Source of the DNA: Polyangiaceae bacterium
GTDB lineage: Bacteria; Myxococcota_A; Polyangia; Polyangiales; Polyangiaceae
DNA: 64,000 nucleotides
Direction of reading: 5' to 3'
NCBI GenBank assembly: GCA_022842465.1
Contig: JALHPN010000008.1
Span: 23,254-87,253, forward strand
Made by a program: the position numbers and the translations under genes. The stretch's first letter is position 1. Every line of letters begins with the position of its first letter. This document shows, piece by piece, positions 41,936 to 51,749 of this stretch. Under the pieces are notes generated by a model that saw only the letters and a program-made list of their open reading frames with translations, had not been told where the DNA came from and searched no databases.

Positions 41936-43764
41936 GGGACGTCCGTCTCGGCCTCGAGGACCTCGAGGAACGGGACGAGGTCGTGCTGGCCGCCATGGTC
42001 GAACATGCCTATCCACTCCTCGGTCTTGCCGCTCGCGGTCGGGTTCGCGTCGTCGAGGCCGCGTTGACCGTAGTGCCGCGTGACGTCGAGGAGCGTCGTG
42101 AGCGTGCCGCCGTGACCGTACGGCCCGGTCTTCGGGAGGCCGCGGAGGGTCGGCGTCTTGAACGCGCCCGTCATGCCTGGCATCGCGGCCGGGTCGAAGA
42201 GGAGCGGCCTCGCGGAGGACGTTGCGTCGCTCCACATCGAGCTCGCGACGAACTCGCGCGTCGCGAGGCCGGCGAGCACGGCGGAGCGTCCGTCGTCCGC
42301 GAGCCGGTCTTGTCGGCCCGTCTCGAAGCGGAGCGCGTGGAACGCGTCGTTCGTGAGGCGCGGACCGAAGTGACACTGCGCGCAGCCCACGCGGAAGAAG
42401 ACGCTGAGCCCCTTCTTCTGGTCCGGCGTCAGGGCCGTGAGGTCGCCGCCGGCGTAGCGATCGAGCGCGTTCGGCCTCACGCGCAGGCTCCGCTCGAACG
42501 CGGCGATCGCCTTGCCGACGTTCACGAACACGCGCGTGACGGCGTCCTTCGTCTCCGTCGGGAGCGCGTCGTAGGCGGCGTCGCCGGGCTTTCCGCCGGC
42601 GGGGGCTGCCGAGAGATCCGGCCGCGGCGTGGCAGAGAACACGGCGTCGTACTCCGCCGCGTAGCGCGAGGCGATCTGCTTCGCGACGAAGAGACGCGAG
42701 GAGCCCATCTCCTTGCCGTCCTCGAACGGACCGAGAGCCTGCGCCCACAGCGTGTCGGCGCGGCCGTCCCAGAACTGCCAACGCGCGTGCGCGGCGAGCG
42801 CGATCGAGGGTGCGTTCCTGTCCACCTTGGCGATCCCCGTCGACGTCGCCACGCCGTCGGCGAAGCCCTGGGCCTCGAGGTGGCACGTCGCGCACGAGAC
42901 CGTGCCTGCGGGAGAGAGCGCCGTGTCGGAGAAGAGCTTCTTCCCGAGCGCAGCGGCGGCCGGGAGGTCGCCGTACGCGTTCGTCGGATCGGGGGGCGGC
43001 TCCGCGACGAGCTTCATCGCGCGGATCATGTCCCACTGCTCCTCGGTGAAGAGCCCGTCCTCCACCCGCGGCTCGATCGGAGCCAGCCGCTCCGCCTTGT
43101 CGAGCTGCGCGAGCTCGGATGCGAGTCGGGTCGCGAGGACGTCGGCGGGGGGATTGTCGAGCACGGTGCGGACGGACATCGTCCGCGTGTCGACGATCGC
43201 GTAGGTCGGCAGCGGCGCATGCGGGAGCGGCGCCGTCGAGAACGTGTACTTCGGATCGACGCCGACCTTCACGGCGAAGTCGACCTTGCTCTTCCAGCGC
43301 GACGCCGCCGGCGTCGTGGCCGGCGCGTTGTCCTCGTCTCCGACGAGGAGGTCGACGAGCACGAGGCGCCCGTCGAGGCGCGGATCGTCGAGGAGGCGCT
43401 TCGTGTGCTCGGCGTGCCAGAGACACGTCCCGCACCAGCTCCCCACGTTTCGGACCACGAGGAGTCGGGACCTCGGGGCGCACGGCTCGAAGACGCTGCC
43501 GAGGTCCACCGGGCCGTCGGGTCCTTCGAAGACGAGGCCTTTCGGGAGCGTGCCGCCGATCGCGATCTCGTAGGGCCCCGCGGGCCAGTCGACGGGCTTG
43601 CCGTCGACGCAGAGCTGGGCGCTCGCCTGGGCGTCGGCTCCTCCGTCGGAGCGCCCCGCCGACGTCGCCGCCGCGTCGTCGCCGCCGCACGCCGAGGCCG
43701 ACGCGACGCCGACCGCGAGGGCGGCGGCGAGCACGAGCGTCTTCCCCTGGGACGACCCACGCAT
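41932..43764 (-). CDS. Lipoprotein with thioredoxin-like domain fused to di-heme cytochrome c peroxidase
   Basis: 610 residues. Signal/lipobox ASASACGG. Residues ~45-230 are thioredoxin-like with SWCGTC near 107-112. Residues ~245-600 are a MauG/CcpA-type domain with two c-heme sites, CATCH near 290 and CAQCH near 458, plus KLFSDTALSPAGTVSC and FKTPTLRGLPKTGPYGHGG. It likely acts in the periplasm, reducing peroxide or oxidising a partner. The N-terminal thioredoxin-like module is unusual. A sigma-factor gene follows in the same operon. Confidence 0.88.
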   Translation of the reverse strand: MRGSSQGKTLVLAAALAVGVASASACGGDDAAATSAGRSDGGADAQASAQLCVDGKPVDWPAGPYEIAIGGTLPKGLVFEGPDGPVDLGSVFEPCAPRSRLLVVRNVGSWCGTCLWHAEHTKRLLDDPRLDGRLVLVDLLVGDEDNAPATTPAASRWKSKVDFAVKVGVDPKYTFSTAPLPHAPLPTYAIVDTRTMSVRTVLDNPPADVLATRLASELAQLDKAERLAPIEPRVEDGLFTEEQWDMIRAMKLVAEPPPDPTNAYGDLPAAAALGKKLFSDTALSPAGTVSCATCHLEAQGFADGVATSTGIAKVDRNAPSIALAAHARWQFWDGRADTLWAQALGPFEDGKEMGSSRLFVAKQIASRYAAEYDAVFSATPRPDLSAAPAGGKPGDAAYDALPTETKDAVTRVFVNVGKAIAAFERSLRVRPNALDRYAGGDLTALTPDQKKGLSVFFRVGCAQCHFGPRLTNDAFHALRFETGRQDRLADDGRSAVLAGLATREFVASSMWSDATSSARPLLFDPAAMPGMTGAFKTPTLRGLPKTGPYGHGGTLTTLLDVTRHYGQRGLDDANPTASGKTEEWIGMFDHGGQHDLVPFLEVLEAETDVP

Positions 43765-43795
43765 CACGGTTCGAGGTAGCACGACCGGAGCGTCC

Positions 43796-46700
43796 TCACC
43801 AGCGGACGCTCGGCCCCGCGAAAAGTACCCCGTAGCGCTCCGGATCATCGACCCCCATCGCCACGAGGCGCGTCGACAGCTCGTCCGTCGGCGTGCGACG
43901 CGCCTCGCCCGCGCGGAGGCGCGCCAGGAGCGCGTGCGTGCCCTGGCGGTGCGTGTCGAAGCCGTTCGCCGCGCGGTCGAAGAGGTCGGCGGCCTTGGCA
44001 GGATCTCCGGCCAGGAACGCGAGATGCGCGCGGAGGAGGGCGATCGTGTCGACGGCGCTCGCGATGCCCTCGATGGCCTCGAGGCACGCCTCGACGCGGA
44101 GCGACGTCGTCCGCCGGTCGGCATCGCCCGCCCGGTGCGCGCAAAGCGCCGCGGCGGCCCGCTGCCGATAGAAGGAGAGGCGCGGCACCGGCAACATGGA
44201 CGCGAACGTCCGGAGGAACACGGTGCCGAGGCGCTCGCTCTCGTTCCACGCCGACGCGGGCGTGTCGTAGAGCGTGATCGCGAGCTCGGCGAGGACGGCG
44301 GCCGCCGTGAAGATCTCGTCCTCGACGTCGGTCCACGCCTCGCGCGCGAGCTGCAGGCTCCTGCGGGCGTCGGCCGGCTTGTCCGCCGCGAGGTCGATCC
44401 ACGCGCCGAGGACGCGGAGCCACGTCGCGGGGGTCATGTCCTCCCGCGCGAGCGCTTCCTCCAGCCAGACCTTCGTGCGCTCGCGCGCGAACGGGAGATC
44501 GTAGCCGTGGCTGGCGCAGTTCGTGACGATCCCGATGCGCGCGACGCCGGCTTCGCGCAGGGCAGGACGCGCGAGGGCGAGGAACCTTCGCTCCGCGTCC
44601 TTGAAGAGGCGCATCGAGGCCTCGACCTCCCGGCGGTAGAGGCAGGCGCAGGCGCGAGCCATCACCGCCCACGCGAGCCCCGTGTCGTCCTCGAGCTCGC
44701 GACCGAGCTGCTCCGCACGCGCGAGGACCTCCTCCGTCAGCGGATGCTCGGCGAGGCGCGCCGCGTTCGCGAAGGCGAACATGCCGAGCGCGTAGAGCAC
44801 ACGACGCGGCTCGCCGAGCTCGAGCGCGTCGAGGAGCGCGGTCGCCGAGAGCCAGGGCGCGCGGATGTCGGTCTGGGCGAGCGCACGGGCAGCCGCGAGC
44901 TGGAGATCGATCCGCCGCGCCGTCGCGGGCGATACGTCGCTTCCGTCCCGCGGGCGGAAGGAGAGGCCACGGACGACGATCTCCACCTGCTTGTTCAAGG
45001 ACTCCGCGACCGCGACCCCTGCGGACGTGGGCAGCACGACACCGACGGCCGCCAGCCCCTCGCGCAGGAGATCGGCGCCGCGGCGGAAGTCGCCGCCGAG
45101 CATGTAGTGCTCGCCGGCGAGCGCACGCAGCTCGGCGATCCGCGGACCCTTCGCGATCTCGCAGGCGGCGAGGCACGCCCGCCCGGCGTCGACGCGTCGA
45201 CCCGCGATCGCGAGCGCGTTCGCCTGCTCGACGAGGAGGTCCACTCGCGCGCCATCCTCGTCGACGAGCGAGGCGGCGCGGCCCAGGAGCTCCGCAGCGC
45301 GCGCGAACGCGAGGGACGCGATCGCCCCCTCTGCCGCTTGGCGTAGCCACGTGACCGCCTGCGCTCGGTCTCCTGCGCCCGCCCAGTGCCGCGCGATCGC
45401 CTCCGCATCGCCGCGTCCTCGCCCGGCGAGCGCCTCGGCGAGCTGTCGATGGAGCGAGACCTGGCTGCCGGGGGAGAGCCGCGCGACCACGCGCTCGCGG
45501 ATCTGATCGTGGTACGGCTCGACGTCGGCGCGTGCGCTGCGACCCGACGAGCGCACGAGCTTGGCCGTGCGGAGCTCGTCGATCGCGCGCGGCAGGAAGC
45601 CGTCGAGCCCTGCGATCTCGCAGGCGGCCCCCTGGGAGAGCGAGGTCCCCGCGACGGAGAGCACGTCGAGCACGCGGCGTGCCTCGGCGCCGAGCCGATC
45701 GAGCTCCGGGTCGAGCGCGCCCGCGACGCTCGAAGCCGCCTCCCGCGCGCCTTCGCTCCGGAGGAGGCGGCTCAGGAGGAAGGGGTGGCCGCCCGTCCCG
45801 AGGAACGCCTCGTCGCTGGTCACGGTGGCCCGCGGCTCGCGCGCGACCAGCTCCTCGACGTCCTCCCGCGAGAGCGCGTCGAGCGCGATCGTCTCCCATG
45901 TGATCCCCGGGTCCCTCTGCATGCGCTCGACGAACGCGTCGGTCGCGCCACCACGGCCGCGCGCTTCCTTCCGGCACGTGAGGACGAAGAGGGCCGGGGG
46001 CGTCGGGGGAGCGAGGAGGGACTCGAGGAGCGCGAGCCCATCGTCGGTGGCCCACATGACGTCGTCCACGTGCACGACCAGAGGCGCCGTGTCGGAGATG
46101 CGCGCGAGCAGCTCGCGGAGGGCTTCGACCGCTGCGCGCCGGCTCTCGAGCGGCCCGCGCGGCGGCGGGCGGCCACGCGTCCGCGCGAAGGCCTCGGCGC
46201 GCTTGAGGACGGGGAACATCGTCGCCAGCGCGAGCGCGTCGCGCGGAAGGAGCGCTGCCGCTTCGATGGCAGGCCGGCGGCGGAGGTGCTCCGACAACGC
46301 ATCCACGATCGCATCGATGCCCTTGAAGGGCACGGACTCCGCCTCGTGGCATCGCCCGGCGAAGGACAGCGCCCCGCGCCCGACGACCTCGCGCTCGAAC
46401 GCGCGGACGAGCGAGGTCTTGCCGATGCCCGCGTCACCCTCGACCCACACGACGACACCCTCGCCGCGCGATCGGACCTGCTCGAACCCGTCGTGGAGCC
46501 GCCGCTGCTCGCGTGAGCGACCCGCGAAGACCTCCTTCTCGCGCGCGCTCGAGCCTGCGTCGCTGTCGAGATCGCCCGCGGCGAGCAAGGCGAGCACCTC
46601 GTCCGCCCCCGCGCGCTCCTCCGGGCGCGGGGCGAGGAGACGGAGCGCGAGCCGCTCGAGATCGGGCGCGACGTCCTCGCGGAGCTCGGACGGGGGGCGC

Positions 46701-47431
46701 GGTAGCTGCCGCTTTCGCGCGGCCAGCCGGTCCGTCGCGTCGTCGTGCGGGAGCATGCCCGCGAGGGCCTCGTAGAGCATGACCCCGTACGCGTACCAGT
46801 CGCACGCGGGGCCGATCGCGTGTCCCGAGAGCTGCTCGGGCGCCATGTAGTGCGGCGTCCCGGCGATCACGGTGTCCGCGCCGTCCCCTACCGCGAGGGC
46901 GAGGCCGAAATCGAGGAGCACGACGCGCCCCGATCGCTCCACGAGGACGTTCGACGGCTTGATGTCGCGATGGACCTGGCCCGCCCGATGGAGCGCCGCG
47001 ACGGCCTGCGCGAGCTGTGTGAACGCGGCCCTCGTCTCCTCGGGCTCCGCCCGCAGGTGCTCGCCGAACGTGACGCCAGAGACCAGCTCCATCGCGAGGT
47101 ACCAGCGCTCGTCCTCCTCGACGAGCTCGTAGAGCCGCACGAGGTTCGGGTGCGCGATGTCCGCCACGGCGCGGAACTCGCGCTTGAAGCGGAAGAGGCG
47201 GTCCGGGCTGGTCGCCTTCATCACCTTCACGGCCATCGCGGCGCCGGACTCGCGGTCGCGCGCCTCGTAGACCTCGCCGAACGCGCCCGCGCCGAGACGG
47301 CGACCGAGCTCGAATCGCCGTGTGCCGAGGTGTGGGCTCTTCGGTGGGGAGAGCGCGGGGCTCGCCGCCACCTTCGCCAGGAAGGTGTCGTTCGAATCCA
47401 CGAAACAGAGAGCGTACCGAAAAATCGACAC
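43796..47431 (-). CDS. Large Ser/Thr protein kinase with AAA-type ATPase and helical repeats
   Basis: 1211 residues. The kinase domain (40-290) is complete: glycine loop GAGAFGEVYEA, Lys 69 in AVKVMK, HRDIKPSN at 154-161, DFGLA at 174-178. A STAND/AAA-like ATPase follows with Walker A GDAGIGKTS at 332-340 and VVHVDDVMWA as Walker B. The C-terminal ~600 residues are TPR-like helices. This architecture is common in myxobacteria, where it integrates signals to regulate gene expression or development. It is divergent from a lipoprotein gene. Confidence 0.92.
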   Translation of the reverse strand: MSIFRYALCFVDSNDTFLAKVAASPALSPPKSPHLGTRRFELGRRLGAGAFGEVYEARDRESGAAMAVKVMKATSPDRLFRFKREFRAVADIAHPNLVRLYELVEEDERWYLAMELVSGVTFGEHLRAEPEETRAAFTQLAQAVAALHRAGQVHRDIKPSNVLVERSGRVVLLDFGLALAVGDGADTVIAGTPHYMAPEQLSGHAIGPACDWYAYGVMLYEALAGMLPHDDATDRLAARKRQLPRPPSELREDVAPDLERLALRLLAPRPEERAGADEVLALLAAGDLDSDAGSSAREKEVFAGRSREQRRLHDGFEQVRSRGEGVVVWVEGDAGIGKTSLVRAFEREVVGRGALSFAGRCHEAESVPFKGIDAIVDALSEHLRRRPAIEAAALLPRDALALATMFPVLKRAEAFARTRGRPPPRGPLESRRAAVEALRELLARISDTAPLVVHVDDVMWATDDGLALLESLLAPPTPPALFVLTCRKEARGRGGATDAFVERMQRDPGITWETIALDALSREDVEELVAREPRATVTSDEAFLGTGGHPFLLSRLLRSEGAREAASSVAGALDPELDRLGAEARRVLDVLSVAGTSLSQGAACEIAGLDGFLPRAIDELRTAKLVRSSGRSARADVEPYHDQIRERVVARLSPGSQVSLHRQLAEALAGRGRGDAEAIARHWAGAGDRAQAVTWLRQAAEGAIASLAFARAAELLGRAASLVDEDGARVDLLVEQANALAIAGRRVDAGRACLAACEIAKGPRIAELRALAGEHYMLGGDFRRGADLLREGLAAVGVVLPTSAGVAVAESLNKQVEIVVRGLSFRPRDGSDVSPATARRIDLQLAAARALAQTDIRAPWLSATALLDALELGEPRRVLYALGMFAFANAARLAEHPLTEEVLARAEQLGRELEDDTGLAWAVMARACACLYRREVEASMRLFKDAERRFLALARPALREAGVARIGIVTNCASHGYDLPFARERTKVWLEEALAREDMTPATWLRVLGAWIDLAADKPADARRSLQLAREAWTDVEDEIFTAAAVLAELAITLYDTPASAWNESERLGTVFLRTFASMLPVPRLSFYRQRAAAALCAHRAGDADRRTTSLRVEACLEAIEGIASAVDTIALLRAHLAFLAGDPAKAADLFDRAANGFDTHRQGTHALLARLRAGEARRTPTDELSTRLVAMGVDDPERYGVLFAGPSVRW

Positions 47432-47527
47432 GGACCGCGATCACATCGGTCGCCGGCGCTCTCCACCTCCTCGAAGGCGACGCGATCCCCGCGGCGCCCC
47501 TTCGCCACGAAAGAAAAGGAAGGGTTC

Positions 47528-48595
47528 ATGTCCTCCACGACGTCCCGCGCTCGCCTCTCGCTCCTCTTCGTCACCCTCGGGCTCGTCTCGTCCGCGCTCG
47601 CGTGCTCGGGGGGCGACGCCGACACGTCGGGCGACGTCGGCGCCCCGACGTCGGCCACGCCTCCGGGAACGTCGGCGCCGGGACCGGGATCGACGCCGAC
47701 CGACCCGGGGACCACCCCCGAGCCGGCGAAGGCGGGCCCCACGGTGCTCTCCACCGCCCCCGTCGACGGCGCGAAGGGTGTGAAGAGCGACGCCGTCTTC
47801 GTCGTGACCTTCGACCGTCCCATGGACGCGGCCTCCGTCGCCGGCGCGTACGCGTCGGCCGAGCTCCCGTCCGACAAGGTCGCGCTCTCGTGGAACGGCA
47901 GCGGCGACCAGCTCTCGATCACGCCGACGAGCCCGCTCTCCTACGCCGCCGGCGCGGCGGATGTCGCCGCGAAGACGTACGCCGTGTCGATCGGCACGGG
48001 CGCGAAGGACAAGGGCGGCCTGCCCCTCGCGAAGCCTCTCGCGCTCACGGTCCAGACGCTCCGTCGCGTCACGGCGGCGATGCCGATGACGAGCCCGCTC
48101 ACCGGCCGCGCGGCCTCGAACGGGACGTTCACGAGCACCGTCCTTGCCGCGGGCGACTTCCTCGCGCTGGGTGGCGAGGAGCGCGAGGCGCGCGGGCTCC
48201 TCACCTTCGTCCTGACCAGCATCCCGGAGGCGGGCGCCGAGGTCGAGAAGGCCACACTCTCTCTCCATGTCGCGAGCTCCGAGGGATCCCCGAACAGCCT
48301 CGGCGTCCTCTCCGCCGAGCACGTGGGCTACGCGTCCGGCCCCGAGGGCTACGCCGCCGAGGCGCGCTCCGCGACGAACACGCTCTACGTCGGCTCGATC
48401 AACGGGGCACCGCCGCTGCGGTCCGCGAACGTGACCGCGATGGTGAAGGACGACGTCGCCAACCGCGCCGCGCGTCTCGAGCGAACGCAGATCCGCCTCC
48501 GCCACGTCGACGGCATGAACGGGGACGGTAACGCCGATCTCGCGACCTACGACAAGGGGGCGGCGAGCCTCTTCGTGACGTACCTCGCGCCCTGA
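47528..48595 (+). CDS. Lipoprotein with SbsA/Big_5 Ig-like domain
   Basis: 355 residues. Signal peptide with lipobox SSALACSG, then a Pro/Thr/Gly linker to residue ~70. TVLSTAPVDGAKGVKSDAVF followed by VTFDRPMDAASV is the Big_5 motif. The C-terminal ~150 residues look like a carbohydrate-binding or DNRLRE-type beta-sandwich (LLTFVLTSIPEAGAEVEKAT, then LSLHVASSEG and SLFVTYLAP). GGAAGGG lies six bases before ATG 47528. Probably surface-exposed; ligand unknown. Confidence 0.75.
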   Translation: MSSTTSRARLSLLFVTLGLVSSALACSGGDADTSGDVGAPTSATPPGTSAPGPGSTPTDPGTTPEPAKAGPTVLSTAPVDGAKGVKSDAVFVVTFDRPMDAASVAGAYASAELPSDKVALSWNGSGDQLSITPTSPLSYAAGAADVAAKTYAVSIGTGAKDKGGLPLAKPLALTVQTLRRVTAAMPMTSPLTGRAASNGTFTSTVLAAGDFLALGGEEREARGLLTFVLTSIPEAGAEVEKATLSLHVASSEGSPNSLGVLSAEHVGYASGPEGYAAEARSATNTLYVGSINGAPPLRSANVTAMVKDDVANRAARLERTQIRLRHVDGMNGDGNADLATYDKGAASLFVTYLAP

Positions 48596-48601
48596 CGTGC
48601 C

Positions 48602-49213
48602 TCAGCGGAAGTCGGCGTGACCGGTGACGAGGCTCGCGGCCACGCAGGGACGACCGGGCAGAGCGACGAGCTCGTGGTCGGTCCCGTCGTCCTTGTAGAG
48701 CTCGTCCCCGCGCCAGATCTCCGCGCCGCCTTCGGCGACCTCGCGGAACCCGCCGTCGAGCACGAACATCGTCTCGTTGCCGCGGTGGGTGTGGTCGGGG
48801 AACGTCGAGCCCGGGGCGATGCGCACGAAGGTCGCGATCGCGTTCGCGTGCTTCGGCCCCGCTTCGACGGGGATCATCTGCACGCCGTCGACGATGAACG
48901 GCATCCACGCGCTCTCGTCCTCGAGCTTCTCCACGAGCGCGGTAGCGACGGAGAGCTCGAGGTCGAAGATGCGCGCCACCTTGTCCGCGAAGACGCCGTA
49001 CCGACCCCCGCGGGTCACCGAGGCGAGGAGGCGGTCGCGCATCGCGCTCGAAGGGGCGGCGGCCTCGGCGTCACCCAGCGCGACGGCGACGAGCGCGGCC
49101 TTCGCGCTGGCGAGGTCCTCCGCGCGGACGCCTCGCGCGACGAGCGAGGCGTCCTTCCGCCCGACCGCGGTCGGCGGGACCACGTCGAGGAGCTCGGCGA
49201 CGTCGTCGTTCAC
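48602..49213 (-). CDS. ChrR-type cupin protein
   Basis: 203 residues. The C-terminal ~100 residues are a cupin with FPDHTHRGNETMFVLDGGF and DELYKDDGTDHEL, giving His/Glu metal ligands. The N-terminal ~90 residues are helical and could match the anti-sigma domain of ChrR, but I do not see its zinc-binding Cys/His set. ChrR senses singlet oxygen and releases an ECF sigma factor. The nearest sigma gene is 7 kb away and not linked. It converges with the Big_5 lipoprotein gene. Confidence 0.75.
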   Translation of the reverse strand: MNDDVAELLDVVPPTAVGRKDASLVARGVRAEDLASAKAALVAVALGDAEAAAPSSAMRDRLLASVTRGGRYGVFADKVARIFDLELSVATALVEKLEDESAWMPFIVDGVQMIPVEAGPKHANAIATFVRIAPGSTFPDHTHRGNETMFVLDGGFREVAEGGAEIWRGDELYKDDGTDHELVALPGRPCVAASLVTGHADFR

Positions 49214-49265
49214 GATTCAAAGCCTACCACGCGAGCCGCCATGTGCACGCGCCCTGGCCGGCGGC

Positions 49266-51131
49266 CTAGAAACGCAGCGTGAGCTCGACCCGGGCCCCGC
49301 TGAAGGCGGGGAAGAGGCGGCAGATGCCGCTCACGCACCGGAGGCCGCCGCGGTTCTGGCCGGCGTAGATCCGGATGTTGGACTCGCTCGTCATCCGGTA
49401 GAGGATCGTCCCGTTCACGTAGTACGTCGGGAGGCCGAGGAACGTCGTGTACTCGAAGCCCTGGGAGATGATCCACTTGGGCGCGACCTTCAACGCGTTG
49501 TAGTGCTCGCCCTGGATCCACGGCTCGCCGCGCTCGGACTCGCCGCGGAGGTTCTCGAGGTCCTGCGTGCGCCAGCGATGCCTTCCGGCGATCTCGACCG
49601 AGAACGGACCCGTGAGGTACTTCGTGACGGAGTACTGCGCGGAGAGCTCGCGGTAGTAGAGGAGGTCCTTCTCCGTCACGTCGCGCCGCCCGGTGACGTT
49701 CAAGAAGGCGATCGACCTGTCGTCGTCGAAGCGCCACTCCACGCCGACGCTCGCGTCCTGGACGTTGTTGGTCGTGCCCGCCTTGTCGTCGGCGGTGCTC
49801 CGGCCGAAGCGGTCGCAGCCGCCGCCCGGCATCTCGCTCTTCGACTGGAAGAGGCCGAGCGTCGTGTAGCCGAGGAACGTCGGCGTGAAACGGTAGTCGA
49901 AGCGGTCACGCCCGCCGTTCACGCAGACGTTGAACTGACCGAACATCGAGTCCTGGATCACGACCTCGCCGGTCGGCGGGGCGGAGTAGGCGACGTTCGC
50001 GAAGGCGGAGGCGCGCGAGACGTTCACGCTGCCGGCCAAGGGGTAGAAGTTCCGGTAGCTCTTCACCTCGAGCGTGTTCGAGACCGGCCCGCCGGTGAGG
50101 ACGAGCGAGGCGTAGAGCGCGTTGCCGTCCGTGTCGACGTTGCGCGGATCCTCGAGCTCACGCTTCTGGATCGCGCCTTCGACGTAGAGGTTGCCGTGGC
50201 CCCACAGGCTCGGGACCTCGAAGGTCTGGCCCGCGTTGATCACCTGCCGCGCGTTGAGCACGGGGCCGAGGTTCGACGGGAGCGTGTCGAGCCACGTCGT
50301 GCGCGCATCGTCGCCGCACGTGCCGTAGGGAGCGCCGAGGAGCGCGTCGTCGACGGTGCCGTCCCCGCGATACTTGTAGGGTGCACATCGGCTCAACATG
50401 ACGGCGTGCGTCGTGGCCGACACGGGGAGCCCGCGCCCCGCCTGGATCTGCGCGCCGACGATCCGGTCGGAGCCGAAGACGGGCTGCTGCGCGCGCGCGT
50501 CCCCCGGGATCGGCGTCGGCAGGAAGAGGGCGCGGCCCGTCGGCTCGTCGATGCGCGCCGGGTTCACCTGGCCGCCGATGAGCGTCACCGCGAACGGATC
50601 CTTCGAGACGACGACCTTGCCGCCGAAGAGCGTCGTGTCGATGCCGAGCTCGTCGACCTTGCGGAGCGAGAGGACGAGCCCCCGTCCGAACTGGACGTAC
50701 GCGTCGCCGGCCGTCGCCTCGAGCCCCGTGGTCTTGTACGTGAGCCAGAGCTTGGCGGGGTAGGCGGCGTTCCGGTAGCGCGTCGAGCCGTCGACGATCG
50801 CGTTGCGCCGGAGCGCGGGGTCTCCGAACTCGCGATCCTGCGGGCGGAAGAAGTAGAGCGACGAGTCGATGCGCGCGCCGAGCGTCAGCTTCTTCCACCC
50901 GAAGACGAGGTTCAGCCGGTTCAGCCAGGCGAAATAGCCCTGGTCGCTCGGGTTCTCGCCGTCGCGGGCCTCGAAGCGTTGCGCGACGATCGAGGTCTCG
51001 GTGATGTCGAGCTTGATCGGCGATCCGCCGACCTTCGGCAGGTCGACGGCGTGCGCCGCGCGCGGCGCGACGAGCAGCGCCGCAGCGAGCGACGCAGCGA
51101 CGACGAACCGTTGGGAGACCGATGACCTCAC
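49266..51131 (-). CDS. Outer-membrane beta-barrel protein
   Basis: 621 residues. Cleavable signal peptide ending PRAAHAVD. Many amphipathic beta strands with aromatic girdles (LTLGARIDSSLYFF, LWLTYKTTGLEATAGDAYVQ) and a C-terminal strand ending LTLRF, as in outer membrane proteins. A DUF6029-like assignment is possible but not verified. It is last of a three-gene operon behind two thioredoxin-fold lipoproteins, suggesting exposure to redox chemistry or a role in their function. Confidence 0.78.
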   Translation of the reverse strand: MRSSVSQRFVVAASLAAALLVAPRAAHAVDLPKVGGSPIKLDITETSIVAQRFEARDGENPSDQGYFAWLNRLNLVFGWKKLTLGARIDSSLYFFRPQDREFGDPALRRNAIVDGSTRYRNAAYPAKLWLTYKTTGLEATAGDAYVQFGRGLVLSLRKVDELGIDTTLFGGKVVVSKDPFAVTLIGGQVNPARIDEPTGRALFLPTPIPGDARAQQPVFGSDRIVGAQIQAGRGLPVSATTHAVMLSRCAPYKYRGDGTVDDALLGAPYGTCGDDARTTWLDTLPSNLGPVLNARQVINAGQTFEVPSLWGHGNLYVEGAIQKRELEDPRNVDTDGNALYASLVLTGGPVSNTLEVKSYRNFYPLAGSVNVSRASAFANVAYSAPPTGEVVIQDSMFGQFNVCVNGGRDRFDYRFTPTFLGYTTLGLFQSKSEMPGGGCDRFGRSTADDKAGTTNNVQDASVGVEWRFDDDRSIAFLNVTGRRDVTEKDLLYYRELSAQYSVTKYLTGPFSVEIAGRHRWRTQDLENLRGESERGEPWIQGEHYNALKVAPKWIISQGFEYTTFLGLPTYYVNGTILYRMTSESNIRIYAGQNRGGLRCVSGICRLFPAFSGARVELTLRF

Positions 51132-51147
51132 GAGAGGTCCAAGGCGC

Positions 51148-51723
51148 TTAGTTCGCCGCGGGCGACGCGTCGAGCATCTTCGAGATGTCCTTCGCGAGGA
51201 ACTCCTCGTCGCCGGGGTTGTACCCCTCTCGGATCGCCGCGATGTGCCCCTGCTTGTCGATGAGGACGGAGAGGGGAGCCGATTTCTTCGGGTTGTAGAT
51301 CGCCGCCACGTGCGAGTCCTCGTCGAGGAGCACGGGGAAGTTGATCTGGTTCCGCTTCGCGAACGCCGGGACGTTCGCGACGGACTCGGGGCCGTCCATC
51401 GCGACGCCGAGGATCTGGAGTTTGTCCTGGTTCGCCGTCTGGAGCTTCCGCAGGTGCGGGAACTCGGCGATGCAGGGCTCGCACCACGTCGCCCAGAAGT
51501 TCAGGACGATCGCCTTCTTGCCGAGATAATCGGCGAGGCGGACCGTCTTGCCGTCGGTGTCCCGGGCGGTGAAGTCGGTGGCGTTGCCCCCCGCCGCCGA
51601 CGAGGCGCCGCTCGTCGGAGAGACTGCGCCTGGCCCGGTCCCCTCCCCACCGCCGCAGCCTGCACCAAGGATCGTGATCGAGAAGAGAGAGGCGGCGACG
51701 AAGGTCGCCCGGTGGAAGGCCAT
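51148..51723 (-). CDS. TlpA/ResA-like thioredoxin lipoprotein
   Basis: 191 residues. Lipobox ITILGAGCGG. AlkyI hydroperoxide/TlpA-type thioredoxin fold with FWATWCEPC (the redox pair CEPC), PAFAKRNQINFPVLLDED and a cis-Pro segment SAPLSVLIDKQG. Membrane-anchored thiol-disulfide oxidoreductase, probably reducing disulfides for cytochrome or envelope protein maturation. It starts 26 bases after the preceding gene and ends 16 bases before the beta-barrel gene. Confidence 0.9.
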   Translation of the reverse strand: MAFHRATFVAASLFSITILGAGCGGGEGTGPGAVSPTSGASSAAGGNATDFTARDTDGKTVRLADYLGKKAIVLNFWATWCEPCIAEFPHLRKLQTANQDKLQILGVAMDGPESVANVPAFAKRNQINFPVLLDEDSHVAAIYNPKKSAPLSVLIDKQGHIAAIREGYNPGDEEFLAKDISKMLDASPAAN

Positions 51724-51749
51724 CGACTATTCCTGAGGACGGGTGGAAG

